DNA of 35,919 nucleotides from an uncultured Lachnospiraceae bacterium. Its GTDB lineage: Bacteria > Bacillota > Clostridia > Lachnospirales > Lachnospiraceae. Position numbers and translations under genes: made by a program. The stretch's first letter is position 1. The number at the start of each line of letters is the position of its first letter. Shown piece after piece: positions 9,309 to 17,883 of the stretch. The notes under the pieces are model-generated. The model had not been told where the DNA came from. It saw nothing but the letters and a program-made list of their open reading frames with translations, and made no database searches. The stretch spans positions 1 to 35,919 of the forward strand of contig CACZPJ010000085.1 of the NCBI GenBank assembly GCA_902782995.1, written 5' to 3'.

Positions 9309-10751
9309 TTATTTCTCACACTGCTCTCCCATATAATAAAAGCCCTTGCACTCCTTTAAGCATACATCAACGATCTTACCGATCAGGGAACTGTCTCCCG
9401 GAAAATGTACAACGGAATTGTTGCTCAATCTTCCGGTTACCAGACTCTTATCATGCTCGTTGACATCCTCCACTAAAACAGGCAGTGTCTGTCCTTCATA
9501 GACCTGTGCCTTTTTCGCTGCGATCGTCTGAACTTCGGCAAGCAGCCGGTCAAAATGTTCCTTGACAACAGCCTCCGGTACCTGGTCTTCCTTTTCGGCA
9601 GCAGGTGTACCGGTACGCTTTGAATAGATAAAGGTAAAGGCACTGTCATACTGTACCTGTCTTACGACCTCCATGGTCTCTTCGAAATCTTCCTCCGTCT
9701 CACCCGGGAAGCCCACAATGATGTCTGTTGTCAGTGCAATATCGGGTACTGCCGCACGGATCTTATCGACTAAGGTAAGATACTGCTCTTTCGTGTAATG
9801 ACGGTTCATTTCCTTGAGCACCCGGCTGCTTCCTGACTGTAACGGAAGATGCAGATGCTTACAGATCTTCTTCGAATGTTTCATCACTTCGATCAGTTCA
9901 TCGGAAAGATCCTTCGGATGGGAGGTCATAAAACGGATCCGCTCTAAGCCGTCGATCTTCTCGATCTCCTGTAACAGTTCCGCAAAGGTAACCGGTACAT
10001 CTAAGTTCTTACCATAGGAATTGACATTCTGACCCAGCAGCATGACCTCCACGACACCGTCTGCAACCAGTCCCTCGATCTCACGGATAATATCCTGCGG
10101 CTTTCGGCTGCGTTCCCTGCCACGTACATACGGTACGATGCAATAACTACAGAAATTATTGCAGCCGAACATGATATTGACACCGGATTTAAAGCGGTAT
10201 TTCCGTTCTACCGGAAGCTCTTCCACGATCTTGTCGGTATCCTTCCAGATGTCGATCACCATCTTATCGGATTCAAAGGTCTGAACGATCAGTTCTGCAA
10301 ATTTGTAAATGTTATGCGTACCAAAGATCAGATTGACATAGCGGTAGCTCTTTTTCAACTTCTCTACAACCTTCTCTTCCTGCATCATGCAGCCGCAAAG
10401 CGCAATGATCATATCCGGATTCTTGCGCTTTAAGCCCTGTAAATAGCCCAGACGTCCGTACACCTTGTTGTTTGCGTTTTCACGTACCGTACAGGTATTA
10501 TAGATGACAAAATCTGCCTCTTCAGTATCTGTTTCCACATAACCGACCGCTTCAAGGATTCCACATAACTTTTCCGAATCCCTTGCATTCATCTGACAGC
10601 CAAAGGTATTGACGCAGAAGGTCAGCTTTCTTCCCTTTTTCTCTTCTAAGCGTGCAACATATTGCTTCGCAATATCCATAAAATAAAACTGTCTCTGCGG
10701 CTCCATTACCGGGATTTCAGCAGATGGTACGATTTTTTCTAACTCTTTCAT
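9309..10751 (-). CDS. miaB: tRNA-2-methylthio-N6-dimethylallyladenosine synthase MiaB
   Basis: A 480-residue radical-SAM methylthiotransferase that adds the 2-methylthio group to i6A37 of tRNAs reading UNN codons. The N-terminal UPF0004 domain carries the three cluster-binding cysteines (C52 in TFGCQMN, C87 in NTCTVR, C121 in CGCMMQ). The radical-SAM CxxxCxxC motif is at C197, C201 and C204, and a C-terminal TRAM domain follows (about 410-475). An N-terminal extension of about 40 residues before the UPF0004 domain is common in clostridial MiaB. The start at 10751 has AAGGAAG upstream. Confidence 0.95.
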   Translation of the reverse strand: MKELEKIVPSAEIPVMEPQRQFYFMDIAKQYVARLEEKKGRKLTFCVNTFGCQMNARDSEKLCGILEAVGYVETDTEEADFVIYNTCTVRENANNKVYGRLGYLQGLKRKNPDMIIALCGCMMQEEKVVEKLKKSYRYVNLIFGTHNIYKFAELIVQTFESDKMVIDIWKDTDKIVEELPVERKYRFKSGVNIMFGCNNFCSYCIVPYVRGRERSRKPQDIIREIEGLVADGVVEVMLLGQNVNSYGKNLDVPVTFAELLQEIEKIDGLERIRFMTSHPKDLSDELIEVMKHSKKICKHLHLPLQSGSSRVLKEMNRHYTKEQYLTLVDKIRAAVPDIALTTDIIVGFPGETEEDFEETMEVVRQVQYDSAFTFIYSKRTGTPAAEKEDQVPEAVVKEHFDRLLAEVQTIAAKKAQVYEGQTLPVLVEDVNEHDKSLVTGRLSNNSVVHFPGDSSLIGKIVDVCLKECKGFYYMGEQCEK

Positions 10752-10809
10752 ACTTTCTTCCTTATCTATCCTGATTCTTTCTTACTTCCGTTCTGATAAA
10801 CGGTTCATC

Positions 10810-12054
10810 CTATGGACGGATCTGTCCGTTTCCATAGATCACATACTTCGTACTGGTAAGCGCAAGCAGTCCCATCGGTCCTCTTGCATGCAGCTTCTGG
10901 GTACTGATTCCGATCTCTGCGCCAAAGCCAAATTCAAATCCATCGGTAAAACGGGTGGATGCATTGACATAGACACAGGCTGCATCGACCTGATCTAAGA
11001 ACTTCTCTGCATTCTCATAACTGTTTGTAATAATTGCTTCCGAATGACCGGTGTTATATTTGTTGATATGTGCAATCGCCTCATCCACATTTTTTACCGT
11101 CTTTGCCGAGATAATATAATCTAAGTATTCCGTTCCCCAGTCTTCTTCGGTTGCCGGCACGATGCCGTCTGCTGCTGCCGCTGCCTTTTCGTCTCCGCGG
11201 ATCTCCACCTGTTTTGCACGGAGTTTTTCCTTTAACAGCGGCATAAAGCGGTCAACGACTGCCTCATGGATCACTAAGGATTCACAGGCGTTGCAGACAC
11301 CGATCCGCTGTGTTTTTGCATTGAAGATAATGTTTAATGCCATATCAAAATCTGCACTCTCATCTACGAAAATATGGCAGTTTCCGGTACCTGTCTCGAT
11401 AACCGGCACGGTTGCGTTATTGACAACTGCACGGATCAGTCCTGCCCCACCTCTTGGGATCAGCACGTCAACATATCCATTCATCTTCATAAACTGTGCC
11501 GCAGTTTCACGGCTGGTATCCTCGATCAGAGTGATCGCATCTGCGGTAACACCTGCCTGCTCTAAGGTCTTACGGATACTTGCCACGATCGCAATATTTG
11601 AATGGATCGCATCACTGCCGCCCTTTAAGATCACGACATTTCCGGTCTTAAAGCACAATGCAAACGCATCTGCGGTAACATTTGGTCTTGCTTCATATAT
11701 GATTCCGATCACACCAAGCGGTACACGCTTCTGACCGATCCGAAGTCCATTCGGACGGCACTTCATACCAGTCACCTCTCCGATCGGGTCTTCTAAGGCA
11801 GCAACCTGACGGATGCCCTCTGCCATCTGTGCGATACGTTCCTTTGTTAAGAGCAGACGGTCTAACAGTCCCTGTGCCATACCATTTTTTCGTCCGTTTT
11901 CCATATCCAGCTCATTGGCTGCAAGTAATGCATCGGTATCCTCGATCAGGTGGTCTGCCGCCTGAAGAAGTACTTCATTTTTTTTCACAGTGGATAAGTT
12001 TCTGATGGTCTGTTCCGCGGCCTTTGCTGCCTTTCCAATCTCGATCAATTCCAT
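10810..12054 (-). CDS. proA: Gamma-glutamyl phosphate reductase ProA
   Basis: A 414-residue NADPH-dependent reductase converting gamma-glutamyl phosphate to glutamate-5-semialdehyde, the second step of proline synthesis. The aldehyde-dehydrogenase fold is clear, with the catalytic Cys in [12 protein letters not shown] (near residue 250) and the PRGGAGLI segment. Length equals the family norm. Start 12054 has AAAGGA about ten bases upstream, whereas the upstream start at 12105 would add an atypical polar extension. It is separated from proB by the DUF896 and cyclo-ligase genes rather than directly adjacent. The 167-base gap upstream holds no clear promoter or terminator that I can identify. 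Confidence 0.95.
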   Translation of the reverse strand: MELIEIGKAAKAAEQTIRNLSTVKKNEVLLQAADHLIEDTDALLAANELDMENGRKNGMAQGLLDRLLLTKERIAQMAEGIRQVAALEDPIGEVTGMKCRPNGLRIGQKRVPLGVIGIIYEARPNVTADAFALCFKTGNVVILKGGSDAIHSNIAIVASIRKTLEQAGVTADAITLIEDTSRETAAQFMKMNGYVDVLIPRGGAGLIRAVVNNATVPVIETGTGNCHIFVDESADFDMALNIIFNAKTQRIGVCNACESLVIHEAVVDRFMPLLKEKLRAKQVEIRGDEKAAAAADGIVPATEEDWGTEYLDYIISAKTVKNVDEAIAHINKYNTGHSEAIITNSYENAEKFLDQVDAACVYVNASTRFTDGFEFGFGAEIGISTQKLHARGPMGLLALTSTKYVIYGNGQIRP

Positions 12055-12221
12055 TTCAAATCCATCCTTTCTGCTTTCATCGGATTCCTTTTGCATTCTG
12101 GTCATTCATCTTCTGAAAGCCTTGCTGTTTTTCCTGCAGTTGTGTAATTTGTATCTATTGTTTTTACTATTTCTATTATTTCTTTTGCTTTAAATTCTGG
12201 CACATCTGCATGATTTCCTGC

Positions 12222-12803
12222 TTATTCTACAATCTTTTCATTCTTTGCTGCAAAATCATAGATCCGATGTTCTGTGATCAGATACTGCATCTGCATATCA
12301 CCGTCCCAGTGCGCGATCTCCTCCTCCGTCACCTGAAGATCATAGGCGATCCCTGCACGGGTCAGCTTCGGGTACCGGTCAAAATACCGGTCATAATAGC
12401 CCTTCCCATAACCGATGCGGTTGCCAAAAACATCAAATGCCACACCGGGTACCAGCACAAGCCCCTGTGCCGTTTCGATCCTATCCTGTGTCACCGGCTC
12501 CATCACATGAAAACAGCCTTCTCGTACTTCACCAAGGTCACGGATCCGGTAAAAATCCATCGAATCTCCGTTCACGCGCGGAAGTGCCACCGTCTTTTGC
12601 TGCTGCAAGGCAGATTCCAATATATGGAGTAAAGAGACTTCGTTTCCAAGCGGATAATAACCATAGATCACTTCTGCCTGTGCATAGACCTCAAAGTTCC
12701 GTAGCTGCTCTTCGATTGCGGCAGAACGTGTCTGTACCTCTGCTGAGCTCAGTCCGTTCCTGCGCGCTTTACATCTAGTGCGAAGTTCTTTTTTTGTTTC
12801 CAT
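12222..12803 (-). CDS. 5-formyltetrahydrofolate cyclo-ligase
   Basis: A 193-residue enzyme that uses ATP to convert 5-formyl-THF to 5,10-methenyl-THF in one-carbon metabolism. The signature VLVPGVAFDVFGNRIGYG, followed by KGYYDRYF (residues about 128-155), forms the substrate and ATP site. The N-terminal basic RTRCKARRNGLS segment is also typical. I chose ATG 12803 because GGGGA lies upstream. ATG 12833 has no ribosome site. With this start the gene overlaps the DUF896 gene by 29 bases in another frame. Confidence 0.9.
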   Translation of the reverse strand: METKKELRTRCKARRNGLSSAEVQTRSAAIEEQLRNFEVYAQAEVIYGYYPLGNEVSLLHILESALQQQKTVALPRVNGDSMDFYRIRDLGEVREGCFHVMEPVTQDRIETAQGLVLVPGVAFDVFGNRIGYGKGYYDRYFDRYPKLTRAGIAYDLQVTEEEIAHWDGDMQMQYLITEHRIYDFAAKNEKIVE

Positions 12804-13005
12804 ACTTTTCCCCAAGATTTTCGATCGTTCCATCCGCGTTTTTCACGTCAATGTTATTCAACTGACTCTTTAAATTATTGCGGACGGATGCGATATATTC
12901 CCCACGCAGTCTTGCCTGCTCGTCCTTTTCCTCCGGTGTCAGTCCTTCCGGTGTCTTAGACTTGTGGTATAATTCATTGATTCGTCTGATTGTATCCTCG
13001 ATCAT
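12775..13005 (-). CDS. DUF896 (YnzC-like) protein
   Basis: A 76-residue polar helical protein. Residues 1-55 (RINELYHKSKTPEGLTPEEK, then the RLRGEYIASVRNNLKSQL segment) match the DUF896 family represented by B. subtilis YnzC, a three-helix-bundle protein of unknown role. AAAGGA eight bases upstream of the ATG overlaps the proB stop codon, indicating coupling to proB. Its 3' end overlaps the cyclo-ligase start by 29 bases. Confidence 0.85.
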   Translation of the reverse strand: MIEDTIRRINELYHKSKTPEGLTPEEKDEQARLRGEYIASVRNNLKSQLNNIDVKNADGTIENLGEKYGNKKRTSH

Positions 13006-13019
13006 GCTCTGATTCCTTT

Positions 13020-13874
13020 CTAGCCCATACTTTCTTCAATAAAATCTGCAATGTAAAAATCCTCATTGCGGTGCGCCTGAAACAGCGTACCGACAAAATC
13101 GCCTTCAAAAATCTGATGCAGGATACCGACATCCCTGCCATTTGCAATAATCATATCTGCTCCGGATACCGTCGCGATCTTTGCTGCGATCAGCTTTGTT
13201 GCCATTCCGCCGGTTCCGACATCACTTCCGGTCGTTCCCTTTGCCATTCCCTGCACATGCTCATCAAGCCTGTCTACATATGGGATCAGCTTCGCATCCG
13301 GGTTCTTATGCGGATCATCGGTAAAGAGTCCGTCAATATCGGATAACAGGATCAACAGATCTGCCCTGACTAACGATGCGACGATGGCAGACAGTGAATC
13401 GTTGTCACCAAACTGCATTTCATAGGTAGAAACCGTATCATTTTCATTCACGATCGGGATCACACCCATACGGAACAGTTCTTCAAAGGTATTCTGTGCA
13501 TTCTTTCTTGCCACATTATCTAACATGGTATTTTTCGTCATCAGAACCTGTCCTGCCTGCTGGTGATACTCGGAAAACAGCTTCTGATATGTCATCATAA
13601 GTCTTGCCTGTCCAACGGCTGCACATGCCTGCTTCGTTGAGATATTCTTCGGACGTTCTGTCAGTCCCATGGACTGTCTTCCGACTGCGATCGCACCGGA
13701 ACTTACCAGACAGACGTCGATTCCCTGATTACGGATATCGCAAAGCTCCCGTACCAGACGTTCTACCTTAAACAGATTTAACTTTCCGGTCTCCTGATGC
13801 TGTAAGGAGGACGAACCGATCTTAACAACTACCCTCTTTTTATGTTTTAGCATTTTTCTTAACTGTGCATCCAT
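13020..13874 (-). CDS. proB: Glutamate 5-kinase ProB (short form)
   Basis: A 284-residue amino-acid kinase catalysing ATP-dependent phosphorylation of glutamate, the committed step of proline synthesis. Motifs include VVKIGSSSL near residue 15, VSSGAIAVG, the NENDTVS segment and GTGGMATKLIAA, all part of the nucleotide and glutamate sites. The C-terminal PUA domain present in the roughly 367-residue E. coli enzyme is absent, as in some Firmicutes. It is the first gene of the left run and has its own promoter, back-to-back with that of apbE. No T-box-like leader is apparent in the roughly 80-base 5' region. Confidence 0.93.
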   Translation of the reverse strand: MDAQLRKMLKHKKRVVVKIGSSSLQHQETGKLNLFKVERLVRELCDIRNQGIDVCLVSSGAIAVGRQSMGLTERPKNISTKQACAAVGQARLMMTYQKLFSEYHQQAGQVLMTKNTMLDNVARKNAQNTFEELFRMGVIPIVNENDTVSTYEMQFGDNDSLSAIVASLVRADLLILLSDIDGLFTDDPHKNPDAKLIPYVDRLDEHVQGMAKGTTGSDVGTGGMATKLIAAKIATVSGADMIIANGRDVGILHQIFEGDFVGTLFQAHRNEDFYIADFIEESMG

Positions 13875-13962
13875 TTTCCTGCCTTCTTTTCTATCCTGAT
13901 TTCATCATTAAATTACATACATTTTTTACTTTAACACACTTTGTATGAAAAATCATCAAAAA

Positions 13963-13991
13963 ATTATCTTATTGCACTTCCTGATACACAA
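13963..13991 (-). promoter_or_regulatory. Promoter for proB
   Basis: On the minus strand TTGTGT (13986-13991) is followed after 17 bases by GATAAT (13963-13968). The -35 hexamer lies in the left arm of a 10-bp inverted repeat whose right arm supplies the -35 of the divergent apbE promoter. Confidence 0.45.
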
Positions 13992-14020
13992 CAAAAGTCC
14001 ATAGAAATAATTTTGTTGTG
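13987..14020. promoter_or_regulatory. Inverted repeat shared by divergent proB/apbE promoters
   Basis: CACAACAAAA at 13987-13996 and TTTTGTTGTG at 14011-14020 form perfect 10-bp arms separated by 14 bases. Each arm contains the TTGTG core of one outward-facing -35 element. It could be a regulator operator or simply symmetrical promoter architecture. Confidence 0.5.
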
Positions 14021-14044
14021 CTCTGCCTGAATTTAGACTATACT
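14016..14044 (+). promoter_or_regulatory. Promoter for apbE
   Basis: TTGTGC (14016-14021) is followed after 17 bases by TATACT (14039-14044). The -10 matches consensus at 5/6. The expected 5' leader is about 43 bases. Confidence 0.5.
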
Positions 14045-14093
14045 TACAGCGTTATCTTTTGAACTACAATTATTCCATACAAAGGAGTCCATG

Positions 14094-15116
14094 ATGAAAT
14101 ATAAATATAGAACAAAAAAATACACCGCACTCGTCCTGTCCCTGATCCTGCTTTGTACCAGCTTCTTATATACCGGTTGCGGCAGGAAGCAGGAGCTGAC
14201 AAAGTCCGGCTTCTATTTTAATACGGTGATCACGATCACCTTCTATGACAGTACGGATGCTTCCCTGATGGATGGCTGCTTTGCTCTTGCTGACCGCTAT
14301 GAGAAGCTGTTTAGCAACACCGTAAAGGGCAGTGACATCTATAACATCAACACCCACGCCACCGAGCCGGTTACCGTTGACCCGGAAACGATCACGCTGT
14401 TACAAAAAGGGCTCGAATATGCCAAGGTAAGCAATGGCAGATTCGATATCACGATCGGCAAGCTGTCCTCCCTGTGGGATTTCAGCAACAATGAAGGAAC
14501 TGTCCCGGATGATGCGGATATTAAGAATGCACTTGCCACGGTCGATTACCACGCTGTCTCGATCAATGGAGATACTGTCACCCTGACGAATCCGGATGCC
14601 ATGATCGACCTTGGCGGTATTGCAAAGGGTTATATTGCCGATCAGATGAAAGCATACCTGAACGAAAATGGTGTTACCTCCGGCATGATCAATCTTGGCG
14701 GCAATGTCTTGACCATCGGGTCAAAGGCCTCCGGGAACGCCTATACGATCGGTATCCAGAAGCCTTTTGCAGAGGATGGAACAGCCATTGCAGCCGTTAA
14801 GATCTCCGATGCCTCCGTCGTAAGCTCTGGCGTCTATGAACGCTGTTTCTATGTCGGTGATACACTCTATCACCATATCTTAGATACCGACACCGGTTAT
14901 CCATATGACAACGGGCTGCTCGGTGTCACGATCATCTGCAAAAACTCTGTCGATGGTGATGGCTTAAGCACCACCTGTTTTTCCCTTGGGCTGACCGATG
15001 GCATGAAGCTGATCGAATCACTCGATGATACGGAAGCAATTTTTATCACCGATGATTATAAACTGCACTTTTCCTCCGGTATGGGCGATACGATCCCCTA
15101 TACCGAGATGGATTAA
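14094..15116 (+). CDS. apbE: FAD:protein FMN transferase ApbE, lipoprotein
   Basis: A 340-residue secreted flavinyltransferase that attaches FMN covalently to Ser/Thr of partner flavoproteins. It has a basic start, a hydrophobic signal and a lipobox ending in LYTGC near residue 25, so it is predicted to be anchored outside the membrane. Family motifs are DLGGIAKGYIAD (near 180), MINLGGN, HHILDTDTGYP and the metal-site segment DGDGLSTTCF near the C-terminus. The start could be 14091 or 14094. AAAGGAG is three bases from the first ATG and six from the second, so I favour the second. No FMN-bearing target gene is visible nearby. The stop overlaps the convergent MATE stop by four bases. Confidence 0.92.
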   Translation: MKYKYRTKKYTALVLSLILLCTSFLYTGCGRKQELTKSGFYFNTVITITFYDSTDASLMDGCFALADRYEKLFSNTVKGSDIYNINTHATEPVTVDPETITLLQKGLEYAKVSNGRFDITIGKLSSLWDFSNNEGTVPDDADIKNALATVDYHAVSINGDTVTLTNPDAMIDLGGIAKGYIADQMKAYLNENGVTSGMINLGGNVLTIGSKASGNAYTIGIQKPFAEDGTAIAAVKISDASVVSSGVYERCFYVGDTLYHHILDTDTGYPYDNGLLGVTIICKNSVDGDGLSTTCFSLGLTDGMKLIESLDDTEAIFITDDYKLHFSSGMGDTIPYTEMD

Positions 15117-16510
15117 TTGTTTTCAGCAACCATATTGTTTACCCAGACCTGTTTTTTCACCAGAACAAATCCTATGATGCACTTCACGATCTCGATCAAC
15201 TGGCACATCAGATAGATCGGTACGATCGGAAGTGTGGTCAGTCTTGTTAAAACCATCGCAAGCGGAATGTCTACTACCCATACATATACACTGTCAAACA
15301 GGAAGGTTACGATCGTCTTTCCGCCCGAACGAAGCGTAAAGTATGCGGCATGCATGAATCCATACAACGGCATACACGCCGATGCTACACGGATAAACGA
15401 AGTTGCATAACTGCGCACCTGATCTGTCGTGTTATAGATCTGTGGAAACAGCGGTGCTAATAAAAACATTACCGAGCCGATCACGACACAGCAGAATATG
15501 GAAAATGCGATCATCTTGCGATCCTTATCCACTGCCTCTTCCATCTTACCTGCTCCAAGGAGCTGTCCGATCACGATCGCGATCGCACTTCCCATCGCAA
15601 TATAGACAACATTAAAGAGGTTCGCTACCGTATTCGAAATATTAAATCCGGCAATTACCTCAAGTCCTCTTGTCGAATAGCACTGCATCATGGCAGACAT
15701 TCCGATCGACCAGAGTGCCTCGTTGATCATCAATGGAAATCCCTTCATCATGATCTGTTTACACAATGCTCCCGGAATCCGGAAATGACGATATGCTCCC
15801 ACAATAAAGCGGTTCTTTTCCGCATGGCGGTGTGTCCATATCACAACGATCATACATTCCACAATACGCGCCATAACTGTCGCAACTGCGGCACCAAATA
15901 CACCAAGCTTCGGGAATCCGCACTTTCCAAAGATCAACAGATAATCAAATACCAGATTCACGGCAACGGAAGCAATTCCCGCCTTCATCGGAAGGATCGT
16001 CTCTCCGGTCTCACGCAGCGTCTGTGCGTACGCCTGTATGATTGCAAACGGAATCATCGAAGGCATTACCACATACATGTACTGTTTTGCATAATCAAAG
16101 GTAAGCTTTAAATCGCCCGCATCACTGCCTTCGTGAAGGAACAGATTGATCAGATTCCCACCGGCAGTCAGTAACAGTCCCATGCCAACACCTGTTAAGA
16201 TCAGACAGGATACCAGCTTAAACCGGAAGGCATTCCGCACGCCCTCATGGTCGCCCTTGCCGAAAAACTGCGCACCAAAAATACCTGCACCGGATACCGC
16301 ACCGAAAATACAGATATTGTATACAAACATCAACTGGTTAACGATTGCAACACCTGACATCTGCTCGGTACCGATCTGTCCGACCATAATATTGTCTAAC
16401 AGACTGACAAAGTTCGTGATCCCATTCTGCACCATGATCGGAATGGCTACAAACAGAACCATCTTATAAAATTGCTTATCTCCTACATATCTTCTTATCC
16501 ACTGTTTCAT
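15113..16510 (-). CDS. MATE family efflux transporter
   Basis: A 465-residue transporter with about twelve hydrophobic segments arranged as two MatE repeats. Early features (PIMVQNGITNFVSLLDNIMVGQIGTEQ, of which residues about 25-45 form helix 1 and its loop) are typical. MATE proteins export drugs or metabolites in exchange for Na+ or H+. The substrate is unknown. It is the last gene of a deoC-cdd-MATE set, 38 bases after cdd, which makes a nucleoside-related substrate possible but unproven. Its TAA stop shares the palindrome TTAA with the apbE stop, leaving no room for a terminator between them. Confidence 0.9.
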   Translation of the reverse strand: MKQWIRRYVGDKQFYKMVLFVAIPIMVQNGITNFVSLLDNIMVGQIGTEQMSGVAIVNQLMFVYNICIFGAVSGAGIFGAQFFGKGDHEGVRNAFRFKLVSCLILTGVGMGLLLTAGGNLINLFLHEGSDAGDLKLTFDYAKQYMYVVMPSMIPFAIIQAYAQTLRETGETILPMKAGIASVAVNLVFDYLLIFGKCGFPKLGVFGAAVATVMARIVECMIVVIWTHRHAEKNRFIVGAYRHFRIPGALCKQIMMKGFPLMINEALWSIGMSAMMQCYSTRGLEVIAGFNISNTVANLFNVVYIAMGSAIAIVIGQLLGAGKMEEAVDKDRKMIAFSIFCCVVIGSVMFLLAPLFPQIYNTTDQVRSYATSFIRVASACMPLYGFMHAAYFTLRSGGKTIVTFLFDSVYVWVVDIPLAMVLTRLTTLPIVPIYLMCQLIEIVKCIIGFVLVKKQVWVNNMVAENN

Positions 16511-16548
16511 TTTCTAATCCCTTATTTTACTTCTTATTACTACTTCTA

Positions 16549-16974
16549 TTACTTCTCTAAATCTGTCTTAGAAAAAGATGCCGGGAATAATTCTGCCAAT
16601 GTCATTGCCCGGTAATCCATTCCCTTTCCCACCATCAGTACGATAAATGTTTCCGGATCGGTGAACTCCTGTAACACCTGTCTGCATACTCCGCAGGGTG
16701 CGAGATAATCATCGCCATCTCCTGCAACCGCGATTGCGGTAAACTCCCGCTCTCCGTAGGAAACTGCACGGAAAATTGCAGTACGTTCCGCACAATTTGT
16801 CGGTGTATAGGCTGCATTTTCAATATTACAGCCCGGATAGATCCTGCCACTTTTTCCAAGCAGGGCTGCGCCAACATGAAAGTTCGAATATGGCGCATAA
16901 GACATCTTTTTTGCCTCATATGCTGCCTGTATCAACTGCTTACATACTTCCTTTTCTAAACGCATTTCTTCCAT
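16549..16974 (-). CDS. cdd: Cytidine deaminase
   Basis: A 141-residue zinc enzyme deaminating cytidine and deoxycytidine to uridine forms. Zinc ligands and catalytic acid are visible as C61-A-E63 and P93-C94-G-V-C97. The SYAPYSNFHVGAALL segment (25-39) binds the nucleoside. This is the compact tetrameric type with Cys as the first ligand, as in B. subtilis. ATG 16974 is my choice. GTG 16986 is also in frame but only one base from AAAGG, and ATG 16965 is a further option. It pairs with deoC for pyrimidine deoxynucleoside salvage. Confidence 0.93.
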   Translation of the reverse strand: MEEMRLEKEVCKQLIQAAYEAKKMSYAPYSNFHVGAALLGKSGRIYPGCNIENAAYTPTNCAERTAIFRAVSYGEREFTAIAVAGDGDDYLAPCGVCRQVLQEFTDPETFIVLMVGKGMDYRAMTLAELFPASFSKTDLEK

Positions 16975-17004
16975 AATATATACCACGCCTTTCTCTTACA
17001 CCAC

Positions 17005-17652
17005 TCAGCCTTCTAAGATCGTAACCGCAGAGCTTGTTCCCAGTCTCGCGCATCCTGCCTTCAGATATGCTTCCATATCCTCTCTGCTTCGGATACCGCC
17101 TGCCGCCTTGATCTTCACACCACTTCCGACATGCTCCTTCATCAGAAGTACATCCTCTAATGTTGCTCCGGCTGTTCCAAATCCGGTAGAGGTCTTAATA
17201 AAGTCTGCTCCTGCATTCGTAACCGCATGGCACATTGCAATCTTTTCTTCCCGTGTCAGGTAACAGGTCTCAATAATGACCTTTAAGATATTTGATCCGA
17301 TTGCCTGTTTGATCGTACGGATCTCTTCCTCCACCGCATCGTATTTTCCGTTTTTTACATCACAGAGGTTGATGACCATATCGATCTCCTCTGCACCATC
17401 CTTCACCGCAGTTTCCGCTTCGGCACATTTTGCAGTGGTATTCGCATAACCTAATGGGAATCCGATCACCGTACAGATCCTTATCTTTTCTCCATAGGTC
17501 TTATGCACTTCTGCGACATAGCAGCTTGGAATGCAGACAGAAGCCGTCTCATACCGGACTGCCTCTTCGCATAGCTTTACAATATCTTCCCAGGTCGTGT
17601 ATGGTTTTAATGCTGTATGATCTACATGATGATAAATTTCTCTCTTTTCCAT
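17005..17652 (-). CDS. deoC: Deoxyribose-phosphate aldolase
   Basis: A 215-residue class I aldolase splitting 2-deoxyribose-5-phosphate into glyceraldehyde-3-phosphate and acetaldehyde. The Schiff-base Lys is K153 in GADFIKTSTGFG, and K182 in VKIKAAGGIR is the proton-relay Lys. DHTALKP at 11-17 is also a signature. Start 17652 has AAGGAG nine bases upstream. The longer frame to 17706 lacks a ribosome site. It is the first gene of a deoC-cdd-MATE operon. A TAGAAT-like -10 sits at 17687-17692, but I find no good -35. Confidence 0.95.
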   Translation of the reverse strand: MEKREIYHHVDHTALKPYTTWEDIVKLCEEAVRYETASVCIPSCYVAEVHKTYGEKIRICTVIGFPLGYANTTAKCAEAETAVKDGAEEIDMVINLCDVKNGKYDAVEEEIRTIKQAIGSNILKVIIETCYLTREEKIAMCHAVTNAGADFIKTSTGFGTAGATLEDVLLMKEHVGSGVKIKAAGGIRSREDMEAYLKAGCARLGTSSAVTILEG

Positions 17653-17883
17653 GATTACCGTCTCCTTTTCAAATGGTATAAGCCCTATTCTATCCGAAAC
17701 AGGCAAAAAAAGCCACCCTCTTTTTGGATTTTTCCAAAGACACGCTTATTTCGGTATATTCCGTAAAAAGCTCTAAAATTTTCATGAAATAATTAAAGTT
17801 TCGTTAAATTTTTTAATTTTTTCTTGTACTTTATTTCGTACATATGATAACATAGGTACATATAGACTTGAAGGAGGAATTCT

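Noticed and set aside
11162-11734. 190-codon plus-strand frame opposite proA
   Set aside because: It is antisense to a clear enzyme gene, has no ribosome site and its product resembles no known protein. It is a shadow of proA codon use.
12055-12221. Possible RNA or small gene in the gap between the cyclo-ligase and proA
   Set aside because: Only an 11-codon frame with a weak AGGA is present on the minus strand. The rest is A-rich sequence without stable hairpins.
17702-17738. Hairpin-like GGC-A7-GCC and TTTGGA/TCCAAA sequences upstream of deoC
   Set aside because: Arms are only three to six bases, and they lie upstream of a gene start rather than after a gene end, so neither a terminator nor a clear operator is supported.
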